Assembly: GCF_000004195.4 (NCBI RefSeq)
Contig: NC_030682.2
Span: 153,265,510-153,329,509, forward strand
Length of the DNA: 64,000 bases
Reading direction: 5' to 3'
Origin: Xenopus tropicalis
Taxonomy: Eukaryota > Chordata > Amphibia > Anura > Pipidae
The first letter of the stretch is position 1. Each line of letters opens with the position of its first letter. The notes below the pieces were generated by a model that saw only the letters and a list, made by a program, of their open reading frames with translations, made no database searches and had not been told where the DNA came from. This document shows positions 1 to 21,600 of the stretch, piece after piece. Made by a program: the position numbers and the translations under genes.

Positions 1-583
1 AGGCGAGGCCTACAGACGGACAGGCGGACAGGCGAGGCCTACAGACGGACAGGCGGACAGACGAGGCCTACAGGCGGACAGACGAGGCCTACAGGCGGAC
101 AGACGAGGCCTACAGGCGGACAGACGAGGCCTACAGGCGGACAGACGAGGCCTACAGGCGGACAGACGAGGCCTACAGGCGGACAGACGAGGCCTACAGG
201 CGGACAGACGAGGCCTACAGGCGGACAGACGAGGCCTACAGGCGGACAGACGAGGCCTACAGGCGGACAGACGAGGCCTACAGGCGGACAGACGAGGCCT
301 ACAGGCGGACAGACGAGGCCTACAGGCGGACAGACGAGGCCTACAGGCGGACAGACGAGGCCTACAGGCGGACAGACGAGGCCTACAGGCGGACAGACGA
401 GGCCTACAGGCGGACAGACGAGGCCTACAGGCGGACAGACACGGCCTACAGGCGGACAGACACGGCCTACAGGCGGACAGACACGGCCTACAGGCGGACA
501 GACAAGGCCTACAGACGGATAGACAAGGCCTACAGACGGACAGACAAGGCCTACAGACGGACAGACAAGGCCTACAGACGGAC
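1..583. repeat. 21-bp minisatellite in scrib intron 6
   Basis: About 28 tandem copies of a 21-bp unit (gacgaggcctacaggcggaca and close variants), continuing off the left edge. Copies nearest the exon differ most (acaaggcc, acggcc, agacgg), while the far copies are nearly identical, which suggests recent expansion away from the exon. On the transcribed strand each unit reads tctgtccgcctgtag followed by g, resembling a 3' splice site. Confidence 0.95.
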
Positions 584-600
584 TCCAGCTCTTTCCTTAC

Positions 601-13237
<12,637 letters not shown>

Positions 13238-13436
13238 TTAGCAAGTGTTACATGGGAGGGGCAGAGGCAGATTGATGGGGGAGCCCAAGGCTGTTACACA
13301 GGGGCAGTTACAGGGGTATCAGGGCATTGCCACAGAATGATGGACTGGGGGCACATAGGAACGGGGGGGAGGGGGGGGGGTTACAGGTTAGAAAGAGAGA
13401 TGGTAGGGTTAGTGCTGGGGCTGGGGTATTTAGAAA

Positions 13437-14496
13437 CTAAATACCCCAGCCCCAGATATTTCCCACACTTAGTTCCTAAATACCCCCTTCACTTTCTAAA
13501 TACCCCAGCCAGAGATATTTCCCACAATCAGTTCCTAAATACCCCTTTTACTTTCTAAATACCCCAGCCCCAGATATTTCCCACAATCAGTTCCTAAATA
13601 CCCCCTTCACTTTCTAAATACCCCAGCCCCAGATATTTCCCACACTTAGTTCCTAAATACCCCCTTCACTTTCTAAATACCCCAGCCAGAGATATTTCCC
13701 ACAATCAGTTCCTAAATACCCCTTTTACTTTCTAAATACCCCAGCCAGAGATATTTCCCACAATCAGTTCCTAAATACCCCCTTCACTTTCTAAATACCC
13801 CAGCCAGAGATATTTCCCACAATCAGTTCCTAAATACCCCTTTTACTTTCTAAATACCCCAGCCCCAGATATTTCCCACAATCAGTTCCTAAATACCCCC
13901 TTCACTTTCTAAATACCCCAGCCCCAGATATTTCCCACAATCAGTTCCTAAATACCCCCTTCACTTTCTAAATACCCCAGCCCCAGATATTTCCCACACT
14001 TAGTTCCTAAATACCCCCTTCACTTTCTAAATACCCCAGCCAGAGATATTTCCCACAATCAGTTCCTAAATACCCCTTTTACTTTCTAAATACCCCAGCC
14101 CCAGATATTTCCCACAATCAGTTCCTAAATACCCCCTTCACTTTCTAAATACCCCAGCCCCAGATATTTCCCACACTTAGTTCCTAAATACCCCCTTCAC
14201 TTTCTAAATACCCCAGCCCCAGATATTTCCCACAATCAGTTCCTAAATACCCCTTTTACTTTCTAAATACCCCAGCCAGAGATATTTCCCACAATCAGTT
14301 CCTAAATACCCCCTTCACTTTCTAAATACCCCAGCCAGAGATATTTCCCACAATCAGTTCCTAAATACCCCTCTCACTTCCTAAATACCCCAGCCAGAGA
14401 TATTTCCCACAATCAGTTCCTAAATACCCCTCTCACTTCCTAAATACCCCAGCCAGAGATATTTCCCACAATCAGTTCCTAAATACCCCTCTCACA
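13437..14496. repeat. 60-bp tandem repeat, about 17 copies
   Basis: Unit of 60 bp: ctaaataccccagccccaga, tatttcccacaatcagttcc, taaatacccccttcactttc. The ctaaatacccc word occurs twice per unit, so the 60-mer is probably an old dimer. Inverted copies follow to about 14615 and again at 15054-15175. Lies in the probable 5' intron of scrib. Confidence 0.95.
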
Positions 14497-14614
14497 TTCT
14501 GTGAGAAATACCTGGGGCTGGGGTATTTAGAAAGTGAGAGGGGTATTTAGGAACTAAGTGTGGGAAATATCTGGGGCTGGGGTATTTAGGAAAAGAGGGG
14601 TATTTATGAACTGA

Positions 14615-14960
14615 TTGTAGAAATCCAAAAAATAGGAAAGAAGCTTCAGCAGGTTTACTGCAAAACATTTATTGTGGGGAGTAGCAGTTAGTAGCGGTTA
14701 GTAGCGGTTAGTAGCAGTTAGTAGCAGTTAGTAGCGGTTAGTAGCGGTTAGTAGCGGTTAGTAGCGGTTAGTAGCAGTTAGTAGCAGTTAGTAGCAGTTA
14801 GTAGCAGTTAGTAGCAGTTAGTAGCAGTTAGTAGCAGTTAGTAGCAGTTAGTAGCAGTTAGTAGCAGTTAGTAGCGGTTAGTAGCGGTTACCCCTCCCCA
14901 CAATAAATGTTTTGCACCAAACCTGCTGAAGCTTTTTTCCTATTTTTTGGATTTCTACAA
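14615..14960. mobile_element. foldback element: long inverted repeat around a 10-bp array
   Basis: Left arm 14615-14681 and right arm about 14894-14960 are inverted copies of each other over about 67 bp with few mismatches (shared words: ttgtagaaatccaaaaaata, aagcttcagcaggttt, caaaacatttattgtgggg). Between them lie 21 copies of a 10-bp unit, gtagcagtta or gtagcggtta, exactly filling 14681-14890. The surrounding minisatellite is interrupted here and resumes at about 15054 after aactgattgtg, a word also present at the left border. It looks like a non-autonomous foldback or MITE insertion; the superfamily is not recognised. Confidence 0.7.
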
Positions 14961-15175
14961 CTTTATTTGGTTGCAGCTCAGAGCGACAACTGGGAACTAA
15001 AGCTTTTATTGTAAGTATTTTATATAATGTTCCCCAATCATTCTTTATTTTAGGAACTGATTGTGGGAAATATCTGGGGCTGGGGTATTTAGGAAAAGAG
15101 GGGTATTTAGGAAAAGAGTGAGGGGACTACCTGGGGCTGGGGTATTTAGGAAGTGAGAGGGGCATTTAGGAAAAG

Positions 15176-17432
15176 AGGGGTAATTATTAGCAGAGGGCTG
15201 GGGTATTTAGGGAGAGAGGGGTAATTATTAGCAGGGGGCTGGGGTATTTAGGGAGAGAGGGGTAATTATTAGCAGGGGGCTGGGGTATTTAAGGAGAGAG
15301 GGGTAATTATTAGCAGGGGGCTGGGTATTTAGGGAGAGAGGGGTAATTATTAGCAGGGGGCTGGGGTATTTAGGGAGAGAGGGGTAATTATTAGCAGGGG
15401 CTGGGGTATTTAGGGGAGAGAGGGGTAATTATTAGCAGGGGGCTGGGGTATTTAGGGAGAGAGGGGTAATTATTAGCAGGGGGCTGGGTATTTAGGGAGG
15501 AGGGGTAATTATTAGCAGGGGCTGGGGTATTTAGGGAGAGGGGTAATTATTAGCAGGGGGCTGGGGTATTTAGGGAGAGAGGGGTAATTATTAGCAGGGG
15601 GCTGGGGTATTTAGGGAGAGAGGGTAATTATTAGCAGGGGCTGGGGTATTTAGGGAGAGAGGGGTAATTATTAGCAGGGGGCTGGGGTATTTAGGGAGAG
15701 AGGGGTAATTATTAGCAGGGGGCTGGGGTATTTAGGGAGAGAGGGGTAATTATTAGCAGGGGGCTGGGGTATTTAGGGAGAGAGGGGTAATTATTAGCAG
15801 GGGGCTGGGGTATTTAGGGAGAGAGGGGTAATTATTAGCAGGGGGCTGGGGTATTTAGGGAGAGAGGGGTAATTATTAGGCAGGGGGCTGGGGTATTTAG
15901 GGAGAGAGGGGTAATTATTAGCAGGGGGCTGGGGTATTTAGGGAGAGAGGGGTAATTATTAGCAGGGGGCTGGGGTATTTAGGGAGAGAGGGGTAATTAT
16001 TAGCAGGGGGCTGGGGTATTTAGGGAGAGAGGGGTAATTATTAGCAGGGGGCTGGGGTATTTAGGGAGAGAGGGTAATTATTAGCAGGGGGCTGGGGTAT
16101 TTAGGGAGAGAGGGGTAATTATTAGCAGGGGGCTGGGTATTTAGGGAGAGAGGGGTAATTATTAGCAGGGGGCTGGGGTATTTAGGGAGAGAGGGGTAAT
16201 TATTAGCAGGGGGCTGGGGTATTTAGGGAGAGAGGGGTAATTATTAGCAGGGGGCTGGGGTATTTAGGGAGAGAGGGGTAATTATTAGCAGGGACTGGGG
16301 TATTTAGGGAGAGAGGGTAATTATTAGCAGGGGGCTGGGTATTTAGGGAGAGAGGGGTAATTATTAGCAGGGGCTGGGGTATTTAGGGAGAGAGGGGTAA
16401 TTATTAGCAGGGGGCTGGGGTATTTAGGGAGAGAGGGGTAATTATTAGCAGGGGGCTGGGGTATTTAGGGAGAGAGGGGTAATTATTAGCAGGGGGCTGG
16501 GGTATTTAGGGAGAGAGGGGTAATTATTAGCAGGGGGCTGGGTATTTAGGGAGAGAGGGGTAATTATTAGCAGGGGGCTGGGTATTTAGGGAGAGAGGGG
16601 TAATTATTAGCAGGGGGCTGGGTATTTAGGGAGAGAGGGGTAATTATTAGCAGGGGGCTGGGGTATTTAGGGAGAGAGGGGTAATTATTAGCAGGGGGCT
16701 GGGGTATTTAGGGAGAGAGGGGTAATTATTAGCAGGGGGCTGGGTATTTAGGGAGAGAGGGGTAATTATTAGCAGGGGGCTGGGGTATTTAGGGAGAGAG
16801 GGTAATTATTAGCAGGGGGCTGGGGTATTTAGGGAGAGAGGGTAATTATTAGCAGGGGGCTGGGGTATTTAGGGAGAGAGGGGTAATTATTAGCAGGGGG
16901 CTGGGTATTTAGGGAGAGAGGGGTAATTATTAGCAGGGGGCTGGGGTATTTAGGGAGAGAGGGGTAATTATTAGCAGGGGGCTGGGGTATTTAGGGAGAG
17001 AGGGGTAATTATTTAGCAGGGGGCTGGGGTATTTAGGGAGAGAGGGGTAATTATTAGCAGGGGGCTGGGGTATTTAGGGAGAGAGGGGTAATTATTAGCA
17101 GGGGGCTGGGGTATTTAGGGAGAGAGGGGTAATTATTAGCAGGGGGCTGGGGTATTTTAGGGAGAGAGGGGTAATTATTAGCAGGGGGCTGGGGTATTTA
17201 GGGAGAGAGGGGTAATTATTAGCAGGGGGCTGGGGTATTTAGGGAGAGAGGGGTAATTATTAGCAGGGGGCTGGGGTATTTAGGGAGAGAGGGGTAATTA
17301 TTAGCAGGGGGCTGGGGTATTTAGGGAGAGAGGGGTAATTATTAGCAGGGGGCTGGGGTATTTAGGGAGAGAGGGGTAATTATTAGCAGGGGGCTGGGGT
17401 ATTTAGGGAGAGAGGGGTAATTATTAGCAGGG
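15176..17432. repeat. 41-bp G-rich minisatellite, about 55 copies
   Basis: Unit of 41 bp: ggggtaattattagcagggg then gctggggtatttagggagaga. Highly homogeneous; most differences are one-base changes in G-run length. It shares ctggggtatttag with the reverse strand of the 60-bp array at 13437, so it may descend from it. It ends directly at the CpG-rich probable promoter of scrib. Confidence 0.95.
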
Positions 17433-17740
17433 GGTGAGACTGGGGATGAGACTGAGCAGTTCGGGGCGGAGGAGGTTTAGGAGGAGATTCCGCTCTTACT
17501 CGGGAGTTTCCTGGTACCGAGGGGCCACAGCCCGAAACAGCGCCCCTCCCGCCGCCAGTCTCTCCGGGCTCCTCTCCGGGTCCCTCTCCGGGTTCCCCAC
17601 ACAAGTTCCGCTCCCGGGCGTCTCTCTCCCGCTCTCACCGCCTCACAACACTCACAAGCTCCCAGCCCGCAGGACGCGACAGGCGCAGGCTCTAGCTCGG
17701 CCTGAACCGCTGCATGCCGGGAAAGCGGGTCCAATCGACA
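17431..17740 (-). promoter_or_regulatory. scrib: CpG-rich probable promoter and 5' exon region of scrib
   Basis: The only clearly CpG-dense unique stretch between the two genes, upstream of the scrib start on its strand. It contains GC-box-like ggggcgga (about 17463), a CCAAT-type ccaatc (about 17731) and no TATA box, which suits a broad housekeeping promoter. No start site can be placed from sequence alone. Confidence 0.55.
17500..17710 (-). other. scrib: possible non-coding first exon of scrib
   Basis: Inferred because the first coding exon is preceded by an acceptor. Donor candidates on the minus strand are gtaaga (17499-17494), gtgaga (17638-17633) and a cluster of gtgag words near 17640-17655. 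Which one is used, and where transcription begins, cannot be decided here. Confidence 0.35.
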
Positions 17741-17770
17741 ACAGACACAAAACACAAAAGCAGAGACAAA

Positions 17771-18192
17771 ACTACATATCCCAGAATGCATCACGCCAGA
17801 GCAGCGGAACCCTGGGAATGAGAGTCGTACGTGACTGAAACATAAAAGGGGCAAGAGAGGGCGGAACTACGCTTCCCAGAATGCATCGCTCCAAAGTATC
17901 GGGTCCCTGGGAATGTGGGTGGTACGTTCCTAGTTCTTAGCAAGTGCACCTTGGCCAAGCAGGATATAGCGATCACAGGGTGGGCCAAGGCTGGAGGAGG
18001 ATCCCAGGGGGCGTTACAGCAAAGGGAGCTGGGAAAGCGAGTCCTACTGGGGGGAAACAGAGAGCAGGCAGGGGATGGCAGAACTACACGTCCCAGAATG
18101 CCTTGCTTCTGAACTCTGCGACTCTGGATAAGTAAGTCTGAGATATGGGTAAGACAAGAGTTGGGATACGGAACTACAACTCCCACAATGCC
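17771..18192 (+). promoter_or_regulatory. cluster of four ZNF143/THAP11-type motifs upstream of scrib
   Basis: Matches to the ACTACAATTCCCAGAATGC type of site lie at 17771-17790 (actacatatcccagaatgca), 17866-17885 (actacgcttcccagaatgca), 18083-18102 (actacacgtcccagaatgcc) and 18173-18192 (actacaactcccacaatgcc). The first two sit in a tandem duplication of about 97 bp that also repeats ccctgggaatg and gtacgt. This motif class (SBS, bound by ZNF143 and THAP11) marks many vertebrate promoters. Binding here is inferred. Confidence 0.55.
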
Positions 18193-18318
18193 CAGTGGTA
18201 CAACAACTCTCTGGGCGGGGAAAGGAAAACTGGCTGGGTTTCACAGTCCATATCAATAAAGTATCTCAGACTAACTACAACTGGTTAATAATTCTCCCAT
18301 CCCCCCATCTTCCCAGGC

Positions 18319-18620
18319 CTTGGGGTTCCCCCTGATTCTGCCCTGTCCTTCCCCCCTCATATCCAATCACTTATCAAATCCTGTCACTTTCACCTAAGAA
18401 ATATCTCCAAAATCCGATCATTTATCACCCAAGATGCTGCCAAAATTCTTATTCAGTCTCTTATAATATCCCGCCTGGACTACTGTAACTCCCTATTAAT
18501 TGGCCTTCCCCTCCAAAGCCTGTCCCCTCTCCAGTCCATAATGAATCCTGCTGCCCGGCTCATACACCTCTCCAACCGCTCCTCCCCTGCCGTGCCCCTC
18601 TGCCAATCCCCCTGCCGTGC
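18319..18620 (+). mobile_element. LINE fragment (CR1/L2-type reverse transcriptase, C-terminal part)
   Basis: One plus-strand frame starting at 18319 reads LGVPPDSALSFPPHIQSLIK, then CHFHLRNISKIRSFITQDAA, then SRLDYCNSLLIGLP, QSIMNPAARLIHLSNRSS and PAVPLCQS. HFHLRNI..IR, SRLDYCNSLL.GLP and NAAARL are typical of the last part of CR1/L2-superfamily reverse transcriptases, where a word like PLCQSLHWLP normally follows. Here the sequence instead enters the 25-bp array. The upstream RT core and the 3' end are absent. Confidence 0.8.
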
Positions 18621-21600
18621 CCCTCTGCCAATCCCCCTGCCGTGCCCCTCTGCCAGTCCCCCTGCCGTGCCCCTCTGCCAATCCCCCTGCCGTGCCCCTC
18701 TGCCAATCCCCCTGCCGTGCCACTCTGCCAATCCCCCTGCCGTGCCCCTCTGCCAGTCTCCCTGCCGTGCCCCTCTGCCAGTCCCCCTGCCGTGCCCCTC
18801 TGCCAGTCCCCCTGCCGTGCCCCTCTGCCAATCCCCCTGCCGTGCCCCTCTGCCAATCCCCCTGCCGTGCCACTCTGCCAATCCCCCTGCCGTGCCACTC
18901 TGCCAATCCCTGCCGTGCCACTCTGCCAGTCCCCCTGCCGTGCCTCTCTGCCAGTCCCCCTGCCGTGCCCCTCTGCCAGTCCCCCTGCCGTGCCCCTCTG
19001 CCAGTCCCCCTGCCGTGCCCCTCTGCCAGTCCCCCTGCCGTGCCACTCTGCCAGTCCCCCTGCCGTGCCCCTCTGCCAGTCCCCCTGCCGTGCCACTCTG
19101 CCAGTCCCCCTGCCGTGCCCCTCTGCCAGTCCCCCTGCCGTGCCCCTCTGCCAGTCCCCCTGCCGTGCCACTCTGCCAGTCCCTGCCGTGCCACTCTGCC
19201 AGTCCCCCTGCCGTGCCCCTCTGCCAATCCCCCTGCCGTGCCGCTCTGCCAGTCCCCCTGCCGTGCCCCTCTGCCAATCCCCCTGCCGTGCCCCTCTGCC
19301 AATCCCCCTGCCGTGCCACTCTGCCAATCCCCTGCCGTGCCCCTCTGCCAGTCTCCCTGCCGTGCCACTCTGCCAGTCTCCCTGCCGTGCCCCTCTGCCA
19401 GTCCCCCTGCCGTGCCCCTCTGCCAATCCCCCTGCCGTGCCCCTCTGCCAATCCCCCTGCCGTGCCACTCTGCCAATCCCCCTGCCGTGCCACTCTGCCA
19501 ATCCCTGCCGTGCCACTCTGCCAGTCCCCCTGCCGTGCCTCTCTGCCAGTCCCCCTGCCGTGCCCCTCTGCCAGTCCCCCTGCCGTGCCCCTCTGCCAGT
19601 CCCCTGCCGTGCCCCTCTGCCAGTCCCCCTGCCGTGCCCCTCTGCCAGTCCCCCTGCCGTGCCCCTCTGCCAGTCCCCCTGCCGTGCCACTCTGCCAGTC
19701 CCCCTGCCGTGCCCCTCTGCCAGTCCCCCTGCCGTGCCCCTCTGCCAGTCCCCCTGCCGTGCCACTCTGCCAGTCCCTGCCGTGCCACTCTGCCAGTCCC
19801 CCTGCCGTGCCCCTCTGCCAGTCCCCCTGCCGTGCCCCTCTGCCAGTCCCCCTGCCGTGCCCCTCTGCCAGTCCCCCTGCCGTGCCACTCTGCCAGTCCC
19901 TGCCGTGCCACTCTGCCAATCCCCCTGCCGTGCCACTCTGCCAATCCCCCTGCCGTGCCACTCTGCCAATCCCCCTGCCGTGCCCCTCTGCCAGTCCCCC
20001 TGCCGTGCCACTCTGTCAGTCCCTGCCGTGCCACTCTGCCAATCCCCCTGCCATGCCACTCTGCCAATCCCCCTGCCAGCCCCCCTGCCATGCCCCTCTG
20101 CCAGTCCCTGCCGTGCCCCTCTGCCAATCCCTCTTCCATGCCACTCTGCCAATCCCCCTGCCGTGCCACTCTGCCAGTCCCCCTGCCGTTGCCACTCTGC
20201 CAATCCCCCTGCCGTGCCACTCTGCCAGTCCCCCTGCCGTGCCACTCTGCCAATCCCCCTGCCGTGCCACTCTGCCAATCCCTGCCGTGCCACTCTGCCA
20301 GTCTCCCTGCCGTGCCCCTCTGCCAGTCCCCCTGCCGTGCCCCTCTGCCAATCCCCCTGCCGTGCCACTCTGCCAATCCCCCTGCCGTGCCACTCTGCCA
20401 ATCCCTGCCGTGCCCCTCTGCCAGTCCCCCTGCCGTGCCACTCTGCCAATCCCCCTGCCGTGCCACTCTGCCAGGTCCCCCTGCCGTGCCCCTCTGCCAG
20501 TCCCCCTGCCGTGCCCCTCTGCCAGTCCCCTGCCGTGCCCCTCTGCCAGTCCCCCTGCCGTGCCACTCTGCCAGTCCCCCTGCCGTGCCACTCTGCCAAT
20601 CCCCCTGCCGTGCCACTCTGCCAATCCCCCTGCCGTGCCCCTCTGCCAGTCCCCCTGCCGTGCCCCTCTGCCAATCCCTCTGCCGTGCCCCTCTGCCAAT
20701 CCCCCTGCCGTGCCACTCTGCCAGTCCCTGCCGTGCCCCTCTGCCAGTCCCCCTGCCGTGCCCCTCTGCCAGTCCCCCTGCCGTGCCCCTCTGCCAGTCC
20801 CCCTGCCGTGCCCCTCTGCCAGTCCCCCTGCCGTGCCCCTCTGCCAGTCCCCCTGCCGTGCCACTCTGCCAGTCCCCCTGCCGTGCCCCTCTGCCAGTCC
20901 CCCTGCCGTGCCCCTCTGCCAGTCCCCTGCCATGCCACTCTGCCAGTCCCCCTGCCGTGCCCCTCTGCCAGTCCCCCTGCCCGTGCCCCTCTGCCAGTCC
21001 CCCTGCCGTGCCACTCTGCCAGTCCCTCTGCCGTGCCACTCTGCCAGTCCCCCTGCCGTGCCACTCTGCCAGTCCCCCTGCCGTGCCACTCTGCCAATCC
21101 CCCTGCCGTGCCACTCTGCCAATCCCCCTGCCGTGCCACTCTGCCAGTCCCCCTGCCGTGCCCCTCTGCCAGTCCCCCTGCCGTGCCACTCTGCCAGTCC
21201 CTGCCGTGCCACTCTGCCAATCCCCCTGCCGTGCCACTCTGCCAATCCCCCTGCCGTGCCACTCTGCCAATCCCCCTGCGTGCCCCTCTGCCAGTCCCCC
21301 TGCCGTGCCACTCTGTCAGTCCCTGCCGTGCCACTCTGCCAATCCCCCTGCCATGCCACTCTGCCAATCCCCCTGCCGTGCCCCTCTGCCAGCCCCCCTG
21401 CCATGCCCCTCTGCCAGTCCCTGCCGTGCCCCTCTGCCAATCCCTCTGCCATGCCACTCTGCCAATCCCCCTGCCGTGCCACTCTGCCAATCCCCCTGCC
21501 GTGCCCCTCTGCCAGTCCCCCTGCCGTGCCACTCTGTCAGTCCCTGCAGTGCCACTCTGCCAATCCCCCTGCCATGCCACTCTGCCAATCCCCCTGCCGT

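Noticed and set aside
15176..17432. Interstitial telomere repeat because of tttaggg words
   Set aside because: TTAGGG occurs once per 41-bp unit, never in tandem with itself.
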